Part shown: one piece after another, positions 1 to 10,894 of the stretch
How positions within the stretch are numbered: the stretch's first letter is position 1
Layout: every line of letters starts with the position of its first letter
Assembly: GCF_000699445.3 (NCBI RefSeq)
Contig: NC_067198.1
Span: 32,516,536 to 32,580,535 of the forward strand
Reading direction: 5' to 3'
Length of the DNA stretch: 64,000 nucleotides
From: Schistosoma haematobium
Taxonomy: Eukaryota > Platyhelminthes > Trematoda > Strigeidida > Schistosomatidae
Translations under genes and position numbers: made by a program
Notes under the pieces: model-generated
The model's database searches: none
The model's input: the letters and a program-made list of their open reading frames with translations, nothing else
Told to the model about the DNA's origin: nothing

Positions 1-60
1 GTATATGATTGACGATCCTTCATTATTTCATACTTATATTTTATGGATAATTATTCATAA

Positions 61-265
61 CTTACTTACTTACTTACGCCTGCTACTCTCAAAGAAGCAT
101 AGGCCGCCGACCAGAATTCTCCAACCCACTCTGTCCTGGGCCTTCCTTTCTAGTTCTATCCAACTTTTGTTCATTTTTCTCATGTCTGCTTCCATTTCTT
201 GACGTAATGTGTTCTTTGATCTTCCTCTTTTTCTTTGGCCTTGAGGATTCCATGTGAGGGCTTGT
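61..265 (-). mobile_element. RTE-type LINE, 5'-truncated 3' end
   Basis: On the minus strand this is the last about 190 bases of an RTE-like pol reading frame followed by a short TAAG tail (seen as CTTACTTACTTAC at the left edge). It matches the end of the better copy at 9766-10461, including the GRSKN-like region and the terminal SNRR. Thirteen bases at 48-60 recur at 266-278 with one mismatch (TAATTATTCATAA against TAATTATCCATAA), a plausible target-site duplication. Too short to encode anything functional. Confidence 0.85.
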
Positions 266-278
266 TAATTATCCATAA

Positions 279-567
279 GGTTTATATGAATTACAATGAA
301 CATCATCAACTCATACTGTATATCGATGTGAATACTCAAGATTAAATTAAAAGTTGGAATATTCAAAATTGTTGAAAATGAAATATAGAAATGAAAAATT
401 ATCAAATGAAAACAAAGTGATTAACACATTCATTCACATGTGAGTTTGTCCTGAATTAATTGGTCTCTTTTTTACTTTGATTTATTGAGTTAATATCTGT
501 AGTAGTTTGTTGAATACAACACTAAATTGCTTCAAGAAGATATCATTAAAATTTGAAATAAGTTTTA
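279..567. other. AT-rich spacer, nothing recognised
   Basis: No open frame of note, no repeat match within the window. Confidence 0.5.
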
Positions 568-1026
568 TTTTAACCCTTAATCTGATTCCAGTTAGATCGT
601 GTAAATGATTGTTATTAAAATATTCATGTCGCCAATCCTTGTATATAATTATCGACTTAATCCGCGTTAGTGAATAATGGAATTAAAATAAATCAAATAC
701 GAGAATTGAGTTTTGATTATGTATATTTCATACAATCGTTGATTAAGACAAACGAGCGGAGAAACGAAGCAAAGTGACGCTTAGTGGAGGCGTGTGAGCC
801 GACTCGATTTAATCAAGCGTGTATCGATATTTATAATCAGATAAAAATAAGCTACAGACATGTGATTAGTGAGATAAGCAATCAACACATATACGATCAT
901 ATAACAAACAGTCAAGGTTGATAAGCGAATAATTAACAAAGTCAAATATGTGACTCAAGTAGAATGAATAAATTGACCTGCCCAGAAGCCAGAATATGTT
1001 ATGTGGACTTAACATAGTAACCGACA
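568..1026 (-). repeat. Dispersed repeat D, copy 1
   Basis: About 455 bp that matches 18633-19088 in inverted orientation. Shared blocks include GATAAGCGAATAA, GACTCAAGTAGAATGAAT and the end CCGACA. The element outline is best defined by copy 2, which interrupts a SINE. The TGTCGG end would suit an LTR, but no second LTR, primer site or TSD is visible, so class is uncertain. Confidence 0.7.
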
Positions 1027-1547
1027 TTACAAACTGATATGCTTGAATGTTGTTACAAGTTCACCTTACTCGTTAACGGAACGAAGGTTAAAGATACAGC
1101 TACACGATAGGCTAATCTAATCCATTGTCCCCGGCCCTGATAACTATATAAAGAAGTCTTGATGAGGCCTGAAGAGTGTATTCTACAAGCACTCAGAAAA
1201 TACGAGGTCACTAAGCTCACAAATCAAGCTTATTTATACAATTATAGAAACCCCCTTGGGAGAGCCAAAAAATAGCGTACTAAAAAATGTACGTCAACCA
1301 ACGACAGTCAAGTATTTCCGAGTAGAAAATGTAAGATGTAGGTTAACTAAGCGTCTTTTGGCGCGAAAACACAAAAACCACATTTTCAGAATAAAATTAC
1401 AAAATTAGGACATTGTCCAAGTGAGTTCTGGGGATCTGAAGTCCTCAACACAAACTAGATGTTTGTTTCATACATCTATATATTAATTTCTGTAAGTATT
1501 GATATAAACATATCAATCTTAATTAAATTAAATGAATATAATTATAC
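1027..1547. other. Spacer of somewhat higher complexity, no gene
   Basis: Contains a TATA-like string around 1143-1153 and CCCCCTTGGG near 1251, but no supported frame or repeat match. A decayed retroelement promoter region is possible but unproven. Confidence 0.4.
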
Positions 1548-2075
1548 TTAGACGTTAACACAGTTGGATGCCGGCTCATTGGTCTATAGCTTAAGCGCTC
1601 GCGCGCGAAACCAGTAGGTCCTGGGTTCGAATCTCGCAGGGGGTGAGGTCGTGGACGCTCAAAATCGTTTGCAATGGCGCAGGTGCATACACTCTTTGTG
1701 TTTTCCCAAATTCTAATCTCCTGATTCCTCCTTGTCTCTTTTTTTCTCTTCTCAAATTTATTTCACTGGATTATACTCTTCAAATAACATCTCCAAACCC
1801 TAATCTTCCCGACTACTGCTTATACTCTTACTACCTCTACCACTATGGGATTTGAATGGGCAACTGCATCTCTTTGCTAATTTGGTATGGTAACTCGAAC
1901 TGATGTACGTACGTACGAAGTTCTACGTTGTTACTGACTGACTGACTGCTGAAGAGTCCCACAATAAGACGAAACGGCCGCCCAGTGCTTCCAGGTTTCC
2001 TACGGTGATCTAGCTTCAACTGATTCATGATCTTAACCATTGAAGTTACTATAATATCTACAAAACCCATCTGAT
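1548..2075 (+). mobile_element. Hammerhead SINE family B, split by a later insertion
   Basis: The left part (1548-1658) carries the tRNA-like A region and a B box GGTTCGAATCT. The right part (1945-2075) carries the ribozyme region and the family 3' end (CTACAAAACCCATCTGAT). The two are separated by 286 bases of unrelated sequence. The ribozyme has CTGAAGA and GAAAC, but the cleavage triplet is GCC instead of GTC, so it is probably inactive. Confidence 0.8.
1659..1944 (+). mobile_element. Non-LTR retroelement 3' end with ACTG tail, nested in SINE
   Basis: This segment interrupts a family B SINE exactly between the GTGGACGC and ACTGCTGAAG parts of its consensus. It ends in GTACGTACGTACGAAGTTC, a further short stretch, and an (ACTG)n run. 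A shorter reverse-orientation copy with the same end lies at 20950-21042. A short tandem tail and variable 5' truncation are typical of LINE 3' ends. No coding part remains. Confidence 0.65.
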
Positions 2076-3159
2076 ATTAATAAAATATGAACATTTATTC
2101 TTTTCACTTATTTCTAGTAATTTACAATGAATTGACATTGAGAAAGGTATCATGTATTGAAAGGGATAAGAATGATTATATCATATCAGAATACTAATTA
2201 CCATCATTAATAAAGTAAAATTGATTTACTCTGTGTAATTTATTCAAAATATTAAACTAAAACTAATTGTTTTCCATGTTTCATTATACATTTACAAGGA
2301 CAAGTACTCATATATAAATGGTTGAATACAATATAGTCACATGAGGTAATCATATGATATAATGTATACAATTAATAGTATAATAGATGTATCCTTTGAA
2401 ACATACCGCACTATGTGTATATATCAATAAAGAGTTGTAATGAATTAAAATTAAGAGTGAACATTGTATAGTTGACATAAAGACTGTTTATGTTACAAGA
2501 AAATAGTTTCATTTGAATAACTGTACACTTATTTATGTTTTTATAAAAGTATGTGTTTTGTTTTGGAGTTTTCTTCAATCTCTGTTTGGATATGGCTTGG
2601 ATAATGGTTGATTTTAAATAGTTGATTGTTTTCGGTGGAAAAAAACACTTTTCTACTTTTCTAGCTTGGTTAATTGTATGCACTTGAGTGAATTCAGTTG
2701 CATACCGAGAAAGTAAAACTCTCACAAATAAAAGAAGAAATATCATATTGAAATCAATGTTTGTTATGATTTTGATGGATGAATTTCTGTTACCAGAAAC
2801 ATTTGAATTTCAGCGAAGACATCATTTGTAGGATATAGATACGATTAACTGAAATAACTAATTCTGATATCAGATTACGATTGTAAATATCATTGATGTA
2901 TTCCTTACTCAGTTATCTGTTATCTTTTTGTTTATACCACACACCATGAATCTAATAATTCTGTTGTTCTATTTTACCATATGATTAGCAGGTCACGTGA
3001 AATACTCATATATTTAAAACCCCCGTCTTATGAATAGTTACGAGTATCTTCACCGCTTAGACCTGTAAATTATATGATTATATAACTAAAAGGCATGACG
3101 GTAATTCAACATTTATGATAACTTTAAATAGGCACATAATGAGGTCATTTCTTATATTA
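2076..3159. other. AT-rich spacer
   Basis: A minus-strand open stretch of 111 codons (2411-2746) has a composition expected of AT-rich noncoding DNA and no domain. Nothing else recognised. Confidence 0.5.
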
Positions 3160-3560
3160 TTTACCTACATACTTACGCCTGATACTCTCGATGGAGCATA
3201 GGACGCCAACCAGAATTCTCCAACCCACTCTGTCCTCCGCCTTGCTTCCTAATTTTATTCAATTGTTCTTCATTCTTCTCATTTCTGTTTCCATTTTTCG
3301 ACGTAATGTGTCCTTTGATCTTCCTCTTTTCCTTTGATCTTGAGGAGTTCAAGTCAGAGTTTGTCTCGTGATGCACTTGGGTGCTTTCCTTAATGTGTAT
3401 TCTACCCAATTCCAGTGTTTCTTCCTGATTTCTTTTTCCGTTGAGATCTGGTTTGTTCTCTCTCACAGAAGGTTGTTGCTGATAGTGTCTGGCCAACGGA
3501 TCTGAAGTATTTTGTGTAAACAAGTGTTAATAAACATTTGTATCTACTGGATGATGGCTC
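3160..3560 (-). mobile_element. RTE-type LINE 3' fragment, decayed
   Basis: On the minus strand this aligns with the final third of the RTE frame seen at 9766-10461, from the GCCATCATCCAG block to the terminal CAGGCGTAAGTATG. Indels shift the frame, so the open minus-strand frame here (116 codons) reads mostly out of the original phase. The tail is degenerate (GTAAGTATGTAGGTAAA on the minus strand). Confidence 0.8.
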
Positions 3561-3783
3561 ACTGAAGATATATGAGATAATACTAAAAGAAATAACAACA
3601 CGAGTTTTGTATTTTCTCCCTTTTCTATATTATTAGACATGAAAATTGTTTCGTTACTGTAGTATTAGTAGTAGTGATGTGACCAATATAATAATAGAAG
3701 TTCTAGTCGAATGTTCAACATAAAACGTAATTTAAACTGGGATAATTAGACTTCAAAATGAAAAAGAAAACAAATTCATATCT

Positions 3784-4545
3784 GGTCAAGGGGACGACAG
3801 ACGTATCACAAATTTCTTCCGAACATACAAAGTAGGATTATTTTCTCGGATTTCTATAGCTTTGCCTATGTGCAGGAAACGGGATATAATCCCATTGGCA
3901 AACGTCGAAGGTATATGTCAGATCAATAGAAGGAGTTTGGTTTTATCTACCACATAAACGTTATCAGTTAGTAGTGTCAATATAAAGCTATTTATCGTCT
4001 ACGTTCGGTTCTTTCTAAACCACAGAAATGACCACTCATTCGTTAGTTAAGTTGTCTGATAGTATACTCTACATAGCTATCTCCGCAGGAGCAGCTGAAT
4101 TTGTAGATGCACATCGAAGAGCCAGACTCAGATAAATTATCCTTCGTTCAAGTAGATATAATTTATCTGTAAAACGTCAATGCAATATTAGCTGCTTAGA
4201 ATGTCTTATTAACTGCTGTTACCAATCTATCATGTAGAACATCCCTAGTTATTCCCCCCTTGAATTGCAGTCTTAGGAATAGGAGTTTCTTACGAGTAGT
4301 CAATATCTCCAACTTACTTTTCCCCGAATACACATACTACTTTAATAATTGCTCGGGTAGCCTATCTCCGTCAGTTTGTTATAAAAATTCCAATTCCTTC
4401 CTTGTGATATTGTCTGAGCAGATCTTTTCACTCTGCTTGCGAAACATTGAACTAGATTTATAATGTAGCGGATGGGTATAAAACTACATAAGTGTGTGTA
4501 TTGGCAAGCAGAGGAGCCCTTTCCACACACACACACACACACTTC
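3784..4545 (-). pseudogene. Penelope-like element relic: RT C-terminus plus GIY-YIG nuclease
   Basis: Translated on the minus strand in shifting frames, the segment first gives a thumb/C-terminal reverse transcriptase stretch (FIPIRYIINLVQCFASR, then NGYP-like EIGYPSNY). After a gap follows a GIY-YIG-like core with the cysteine pair and GDSY motif (YKFSCSCGDSYVEYTIRQL). Near the end is a block with the pattern AIEIRENNPTLYVRKKFV. This order is that of Penelope-like retroelements. Several stops and frameshifts make it non-functional; the first Y/G positions after GDSY differ from an active nuclease. Confidence 0.75.
4524..4542. repeat. (CA)n microsatellite
   Basis: About nine CA units beside the Penelope-like relic. 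Confidence 0.9.
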
Positions 4546-4560
4546 TGTTTAACAAGTCTT

Positions 4561-5916
4561 CACCCTGTATACATGGTGAGATATCAATGTTAATTTTCAA
4601 ACACTTCACGTATTGAACTATTGTCTGGAGCTTTTGTACTGTATTAGTCTCATCACTACTGGTGCACTTGTCTTCTTACCGTCAATTTATGCTGCTTACC
4701 TATTATAAGTAAATATTACCGAAACGTGAATGTGTTGTGACGTCCCATGTCTGAGACTGTGAGTGTTCCATGTTTTAAACAGGTTTATATTATTTTATGA
4801 AAAATTCCCAAAAATCGCATCAAGATTTCATATGCATGACTGAAAACCACTTATATTTTTTGGTACGAAATCGAGCCTTGAATACGGTTATGAACGATTT
4901 TAGATCATTTAAATTGTATTCCTATGCAGTCTTCCTTGAAAAGTGAATGCAACGGCAATAATGCTAGTACATAAATAAAATTACTGGAACTTGTAAGCCA
5001 ATCGAACGACACAAAAATCCACATCATTTAATGAATCATTATTAAAATAATTTGGTTAAAGTATTACTTTGAACAAAAAAAAATAATGAATTCTCAATAG
5101 AGTATATTTCAGAGAGAATGGACATTGTGTGGTAGGGCTTTCTGTAATTTCACCATTATAAAATATTATTTTCACTATATCACAGCGTAATTTACTTTTT
5201 CTCATCAATCGTGAACTTGATAAGCATTAAGTACCCACACATTCTAAAAAGCTCTTTATGTGGAGACTATTAACAAATAATGTTTTGATTTTCTGGTAGT
5301 AAGTTGGTTAGTGATAATCACCATTTCATGCAACTTCAGGAGTAGAATATTAGTCACGAATTATATTGGATGAACGCAAAATTATTGAAAGCTGTTATTG
5401 CACTATACTTGACTGACCAAGTGATTTTAATGATTGAGCTTTGTCTCAAAACCTGAAGACCCTAGATGTAGTGCCTAACAAAGTAATTTGTAAGTTCTGT
5501 TGAAGAGTTCCATACCCTCATTGAAATTAACCGGTGACTAGTACATCTTACACACCAACCTAATCTTCACAACACACTTATAGCTAAATTATTCAACCAT
5601 TTATTGTTTTGAATAAAAGTCATTTTAAGTTAACTTTGAGCCATTCGTTTCTAACTGAAAATCAGCTATAAACTCATGAAAACTATTCCTGTACTGAGAT
5701 GATAAGTAATGAAATAATTATAGTTTTGTTTTTTTCTTTACAGAATGGGTTACTACTACAGTTACATAGAAATCCAATTAAGTCATGATAAAAGTTAGAT
5801 TTTTTCTAAAAAAAAAAGTGAATTATCATAGAGATGTTGACATGTGACAAATTTGTAGTTAGTCAATGTAAATACTAAGTTATAATCATTATAGGTATAT
5901 TCAGTTAATTGAATTA
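4561..5916. other. AT-rich spacer
   Basis: No frame, splice-supported exon or repeat match was found. Confidence 0.5.
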
Positions 5917-6294
5917 CGCCTGTTACTCCTCGTGGAGAAGCATAGGCAGCCAACCAGCACTCACCATCCAACCCTGTCCTGGGCAATCCTTTTCAGCTCT
6001 TTCAAGTTCTTATTCATTCTTTTCATATTTGCTTCTATTTCCCGACGTAATGTGCTCTTTGGCCTTCTTTTTTTCCGTTTCCCTTCACGATTACAAGTTA
6101 GCGCTTGCCTTGTGATGCAGTTTGGTGATTACTGTAATGTATGTCCTATTCACTTCCAACGTCTTTTCCTAATTTTCTCTTCAACTAGAAGCTGGATTGT
6201 TCTTTTCCACAGAAGGCTGTTGCTGATCATATGTGTTCAACGGGTATTCAATATCTTATGTAAACAATTGTTTATAGGTACTTGTACCTTTTCA
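5917..6294 (-). mobile_element. RTE-type LINE 3' fragment
   Basis: Minus-strand copy of the RTE C-terminal region. It starts at the block coding for the QVF-N-CLRKI motif and ends in AACAGGCGTAATTC with almost no TAAG tail. The 5' end abuts the shared segment 6295-6446. No convincing TSD was found. Confidence 0.75.
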
Positions 6295-6446
6295 ACATTC
6301 CTTAAATTATCAATAATTCTAAACCTGTCTTCAAATAAATACGAACTTGAAATCCAAATTATTTATAAAATTTGTCGTACGGATGTATTTTGAAAAGATT
6401 TTAAGAGAAAAAGCTCAAACTTACATTTAAGAAGATTAATTATTCA
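6295..6446. repeat. Segment duplicated at 13028-13181
   Basis: About 150 bp of otherwise single-copy sequence (for example GTCGTACGGATGTATTTTG) that recurs almost unchanged about 6.7 kb downstream. In both places it lies directly 3' of a minus-strand RTE copy. Confidence 0.85.
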
Positions 6447-6848
6447 CTTACTTACGCCTGTCAAATATCGTGGAGGAGCATAGGCTGCTCACAAGCAGTT
6501 TCCTTTGAACTCTGTCCTGGACAATTCTTTCCAGTTGTTTCCACTTGCTGTTCATCCTTCTCATTTCTGCTTCCCATTCCCGGTGAAGTGTGTTCTTCGT
6601 CATTCCTCTTTTTCGTTTCCCTTCAGGATTGCAAGTTAGGGCTTGCCTCGTGATGCCGTTTGATGATTTCCTCAATGTGTCCTATCCACCTTCAGTGATT
6701 TTTCCTAGTCTCTTCTTCATTTGGAATCTGATTTGTTCTCTCTCACAGAAGGCTGTTACTGATGATATCCGTCCAATGGATGTTGAATATCTTTCCTAGA
6801 CGACTGTTTATAAATACTTGTACTTTCTTGATGATAGTTGTAACTCGC
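6447..6848 (-). mobile_element. RTE-type LINE 3' fragment, copy 1 of a duplicated pair
   Basis: The minus strand reads from the ACTACAACTATCATC block through the SNRR-like end to a TAAGTAAG tail. Together with the adjacent 6295-6446 it is matched by 13028-13504; this copy extends further 5'. Frame broken. Confidence 0.8.
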
Positions 6849-6961
6849 TAAAAAACGCTAACCAGAAAAAATATATTCAGTTAGATTGAATATAAATATT
6901 AAAGTATTGTTTCTTTTTTCCTTAATTAAACTAACTTTTAAGAATAAAACAAATAAAGTAA

Positions 6962-7256
6962 GTGGCTATCAGCATTCAGTAGCTGAGTGGATAACGCGAT
7001 GGCGTTTGAAGCGAATGGTGCTGGGTTCGAGTCCCAGAGTGAACATCAACTCGGAGATGCATGTACATCCGGCTGACGAGTCCCAAATAGGACGAAACGC
7101 GCGTCCTGGATTCCGCTGCTAGCCACTATCCATCATTGCTTACAAAAAGCTTGTGAATTAAGACAATATCGAGGCATACGCACAGTATGCACATATGCCA
7201 ATAACAGACTGATCAACTGTAGTCTTAAAGAAAAACTCAGTGGGAAGATACATGTC
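6962..7256 (+). mobile_element. Hammerhead SINE family A (Smalpha type)
   Basis: A tRNA-like head has an A box (TAGCTGAGTGG, 6980-6990) and a perfect pol III B box (GGTTCGAGTCC, 7024-7034). A hammerhead ribozyme and a tail with ATATCGAGGCA and a GGGAAGATAC end follow. This order and sequence correspond to the schistosome Smalpha family. Other copies lie at 31880-32260 and 42500-42735. It is presumably transcribed by pol III and mobilised in trans by a LINE. Confidence 0.9.
7067..7111 (+). ncRNA. Hammerhead ribozyme, family A, core intact
   Basis: Stem I is ATCCGG/CTGGAT (one G-T pair) and the core is CTGACGA. Stem II is GTCC/GGAC closed by CAAATA, then GAAA and a very short palindromic stem III within ACGCGCGT. 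The GTC cleavage triplet is at 7103-7105, with predicted cut after 7105. All invariant core positions are present, so self-cleavage is likely. Confidence 0.9.
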
Positions 7257-7735
7257 GAACATTACCAAGCGAATATTATACATAGTTTATGAAATTATTA
7301 TAATTTACAATATGAGTATGTTTTGTATTTTCTATTATTAAATATGAGTAAACTAATGTTACTTGTTACATATTAAATCCTTTCTATGATCAAGGTCATA
7401 TATTCAAATAAGCCAATCAGTAAACAGGCAGTTAATTCAACATTAAGTCGATGTAAATTGATAATGAATATTTAACCAATAATAATAAAATTACCTTGAA
7501 AAAAGAAATAATAATAATAATATGCATTACATTCTCTATTGAATATTATGTATATCTTCTTTTGGAGTTTAAAAGGATAAATGAATATAGTAATATTGAT
7601 AATGATCATAATGATAAATGTTTCTATGAAATAAACTATGCGGTTATATAAATATTCATAGTAAATACCTTTACATACCTACTAATACCCACTAACTATA
7701 TGGATCATTACTTTACATTGACTTCTAAATTTAAT
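7257..7735. other. AT-rich spacer upstream of start exon
   Basis: No repeat match. It contains AAT trinucleotide runs (around 7508-7522). Any promoter of the exon at 7767 would lie here or upstream, but no specific element is recognisable. Confidence 0.4.
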
Positions 7736-7766
7736 TTATAACAAACAAACAAACAAAAAAGAAACG

Positions 7767-7829
7767 ATGGCTAATTTGGATTTTACAGAATTAGATAAAT
7801 GGATGACAGATTTGAATAAGTTGCAATCA
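7767..7829 (+). CDS. Probable first coding exon of an unidentified gene
   Basis: A leader of ACAA repeats (about 7740-7760) precedes ATG. The 21 codons read MANLDFTELDKWMTDLNKLQS and run directly into a strong splice donor, GTAAGTAATAA, leaving phase 0. The peptide is an acidic amphipathic helix with an ELDKWMTDLNKL pattern, loosely like the short helical docking segments at the N-termini of some cytoskeletal adaptors. That likeness is too weak for a name. No partner exon is proven: 9485 and 46633 are both phase-compatible, 61702 is not. Function unknown. Confidence 0.6.
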
Positions 7830-7934
7830 GTAAGTAATAATTATTTTGTTTTTTAAATAAAATAATATTCAATTCATTTGTTTAATGATTGTTTTATTTG
7901 GATCATTGTAATGAAATTTAAAGTGATTCATTAT

Positions 7935-8150
7935 TTAATAGTTGAATTCATGAGTCAATTAAACCTGGAAGTATTAGATGACTGTTTCGTCCTAGTAAGG
8001 GACTACTCAGTAGCGGGTATTTATGATTACGCCCATGGGATTAGAACTGAGGACCTATCGGTGTCACGCGTGAACTCTTAACTTCTAGACCACTGAGTCA
8101 GTATCCAACGGTGTTATTGTCTAACTTCAACCAATTCCACGAATACGTAA
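7935..8150 (-). mobile_element. Hammerhead SINE family B, diverged
   Basis: The minus-strand copy contains the CCACTGAGTCAGTATCC and TGAGTCAATTAAACC blocks of the family. The ribozyme core is damaged (the CTGANGA and stem II positions have changed). Confidence 0.75.
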
Positions 8151-9484
8151 TACGATTCATTATTAGCTTAGAAAATGATAGTTTGTATCCTTTAAATATT
8201 CTTTTTGATTGAACGAATCATTAGTTTGAAAGTTTTGATGTATTTTGTTATGCAAACTTGCAGAGTAATTTATTTAAGGATTGTATTCAGTTGTTTTCAG
8301 TAGAACAGTTATTATCATACACAAACTTTGGGGATACAGTGAACAAAAATCTCTCAGATATGTACGTCGAACAATCTAAAATTATTACGAACTAACTATC
8401 TTGTGTAACTGTGCCATTTTTACCACAGATATTTCTAGGCTTGTTGAAATGTCCTGAACAAGAACAAAACATTTACACAGTGATTTCATGATCTCAAAAG
8501 TTTCCTTCATACATTTATCCAACTTAATAGTACTTAAATGTGTTTATTAGCTGACTGTGGCAATTAATTTAGAATTTCAGTTTCAAGTTACTTTACTTAT
8601 ATTTTACAACTTTTAGGAAAAAAAGTTAAATTGATGAGTTTTTTTTAAAATAAGCTTTATGACCTGTCAAATTTTATTGCATCGTAATAAACAAGTGATT
8701 GATCAAGTAGGTTATTTATTAGCAAAATGGCTATTTTGTCTACTTATGGTCACGTTTGCAAACGTTTAGTCACCTTCCGGACTACATTTAACTACCTAAC
8801 ATCTGAAAATAGGACACGTGATGACGACTTAGTTAAACTAGTTACAACATTACAACTTGATCTATAGAATTCGATTAGCACGAAGGAATGACACAAATAT
8901 CAAACTGACAACCATGTAGCGACTAATCAAACCTACTGGTCGTTAATCTTTATTCGAATGGCTCAGAGACTATTTCTTAGACAATAAAGTTGCGTACCAT
9001 ACAACTGAATCCATTAATGAACAGTTTTTTCAAGAATATGAATACACCATCATGAAGAGTTCTGCTTTTGATCCATGTTAAGCTATCAGATACATATTCC
9101 TAAGGAGTTTTCAGTGACAATAACAAATATTCAATAATCTCATTTTAATGCAAATCATTTTATCTTTCAAAATCATCTATATAATGTAAGAAAACGTTCT
9201 AACATTTCTAATTGTACACAGGTTTACAAACAATTATTAACTATATCAAATAATAATGAAGTCTACTTTTCAAATATACTTGATTCTAACACTTTATTAA
9301 TCATCTTAAATTATAGTCAATTATTTGATAAATAGGTTAATATACTAAAAACACTAATTTTCTAAAAGGATACACATTCTATTTATTATTTATTATCAGA
9401 AATCATTTATCAATCTCATAAATATCCACCTATTCCTTAAACTAACAAACATTATTTGTATTCTCATTGAATAAAATCTAACAG
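8151..9484. other. AT-rich spacer, probable intron
   Basis: If the start exon is real this is intronic. No repeat or frame recognised. Confidence 0.4.
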
Positions 9485-9583
9485 GCATCAGTTGATTCTT
9501 TAATGGATTATCGTCCAAACCCCTTTCATTCAATCATCAATTTGTTTAATCCGTTATTAGAACTTGAGGCTTCAGATTATTAG
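9485..9583 (+). CDS. Possible alternative terminal exon
   Basis: After AATCTAACAG the sequence stays open for 32 codons (ASVDSLMDYRPNPFHS..., ending ELEASDY) to TAG. It is in the phase left by the donor at 7829, and would give a 53-residue protein. The pyrimidine tract is poor and no close AATAAA is seen. It could easily be chance. Confidence 0.2.
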   Translation, partial: ASVDSLMDYRPNPFHSIINLFNPLLELEASDY

Positions 9584-9765
9584 TATTTTTATTGATCATT
9601 ATTATTTATAAATATCAGCATGTAAATTAGCAGTTCAGTTTTTAAATGAGCAACAATCTGAAGTTGTTACAAAGTGAAACAATTTATAAAGGTTGTAATA
9701 ATATTAGATTATACATAGATATTGATAGATTATGTTTTGGAAATTTTAAGTCACTAAAAACTGGT

Positions 9766-10461
9766 CTCAATATACACAAAAAGAAAAGCAGGATTCTCCG
9801 ATACAACACAGCATGCACCAATCCAATCACAATTGACGGAGAAGATTTGGAAGATGTAAAAACCTTTACGTATTTGGGCAGCATCATTGATGAACAGGGT
9901 GGATCTGATGCAGATGTGAAGGCGCGGATCGGAAAAGCAAGAGCAGCATATTTACAACTGAGGAGCATCTGGAACTCAAAGCAACTGTCAACCAACACCA
10001 AGGTCAGGATTTTCAATACAAATGTCAAGACAGTTCTACTATATGGAGCAGAAACCTGGAGAACTACGAAAGCCATCATCCAGAAAATACAGGTGTTTAT
10101 CAACAATTGTCTACGCAAAATACTTCAGATCCATTGGCCGGACACTATTAGCAACAACGAACTGTGGGAGAGAACAAACCAGATCCCAGTGGAGGAAGAA
10201 ATCACGAAGAAGCGCTGGAAGTGGATAGGACACACATTGAGGAAAGCACCCAACTGCGTCACAAGACAAGCCCTCACATGGAATCCTGAAGGTCAAAGGA
10301 AAAGAGGAAGATCAAAGAACACATTACGCCGAGAAATGGAAATAGACATGAGAAAAATGAACAAGAATTGGATGGACGTAGAAAAGAAGGCCCAGGACAG
10401 AGTGGGTTGGAGAATGCTGGTCGGCGGCCTATGTTCCATTGGGAGTAACAGGCGTAAGTAA
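9766..10461 (+). pseudogene. RTE-type reverse transcriptase, C-terminal fragment, frame open
   Basis: The 231 codons are open to a TAA that lies within the first tail repeats (CGTAAGTAA). Counting from the fortuitous upstream ATG at 9646, whose first 40 codons are host sequence, the element part starts at residue 41. It shows YLGS at 76-79, LLYGAETW at 131-138 and [16 protein letters not shown] at 151-166. These are the post-catalytic conserved blocks of RTE-like LINE polymerases. The catalytic FADD region and the apurinic endonuclease are absent, so it cannot transpose itself. The lack of stops supports a young copy. Close relatives lie at 62159-62680 (same strand) and at seven minus-strand sites. 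Confidence 0.85.
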
Positions 10462-10484
10462 GTAAGAAGAAGAAGTAAGTAAGT

Positions 10485-10875
10485 AAGAAGGCAAGAAGGC
10501 AAGGCAAGCAAGGCAAGAAGAAGAAGCAAGCAAGCGCGCAAGGCGAGCGGCAAGGGAGCGCGCAAGGCAGCAAGCGCGCAGGAGGGCGCGCGGCAAGCGC
10601 GGCAAGAGCAAGGGAGCAAGCAAGGGCGCGGGGGCGGCGCAGCGGCAAGCGCAAGGGCAAGAAGCGCGCGCGCGCAAGCGCAAGCGGCAAGCGCAGCAAG
10701 CAAGCAAGCGCGCGCGGCGCGCGCAAGCGCAAGCGCAAGCGCGCGCAAGGAGCGCAAGCAAGGCAAGCAAGCAAGGCAAGGCAAGAAGGCAAGCAAGCAA
10801 GCAAGGCAAGGCAAGCAAGCGGCAAGGCGCGAAGCAAGGCAAGGCAAGGGCAAGGGCAAGAAGCAAGGCAAGAAG
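10485..10875 (+). repeat. 391-base tract without a single T, GC-rich CAAG/GCAAG/GCG array
   Basis: Between the last T of GTAAGTAAGAAG and the first T of AAGAAGTAAGTAAG there are only A, C and G. Units are CAAG, GCAAG, GGCAAG and GCGCG with no fixed period. It lies inside the insertion bounded by the 11-bp TSD, so it belongs to the LINE tail. GC content is far above anything else in the window. Minus-strand frames of 160-190 codons across it (leucine, alanine, cysteine, arginine only) are composition artefacts. Confidence 0.9.
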
Positions 10876-10894
10876 TAAGTAAGTAAAAACTGGT

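Larger units (their letters stand above)
9766..10883 (+). mobile_element. RTE-type LINE, 5'-truncated, with long abnormal tail
   Basis: An 11-bp repeat TAAAAACTGGT at 9755-9765 and 10884-10894 brackets the insertion and defines its limits. It comprises the C-terminal third of the pol frame (to 10461), a TAAG-type tail beginning GTAAGTAAGTAAG, the T-free tract 10485-10875, and a final GTAAGTAAG. The perfect TSD indicates a fairly recent insertion by target-primed reverse transcription. Any promoter and the N-terminal endonuclease and catalytic RT regions are missing. Confidence 0.9.

Noticed and set aside
2411..2746. 111-codon minus-strand frame
   Set aside because: AT-rich composition, no domain, no splice or promoter support.
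3173..3523. 116-codon minus-strand frame as a gene
   Set aside because: Mostly an out-of-phase reading of a decayed RTE C-terminus.
6980..7034. True tRNA gene
   Set aside because: A and B boxes are present but no cloverleaf with anticodon arm and acceptor stem can be drawn; it is a SINE head.
9684..10118. 144-codon minus-strand frame
   Set aside because: Antisense shadow of the RTE reading frame on the plus strand.
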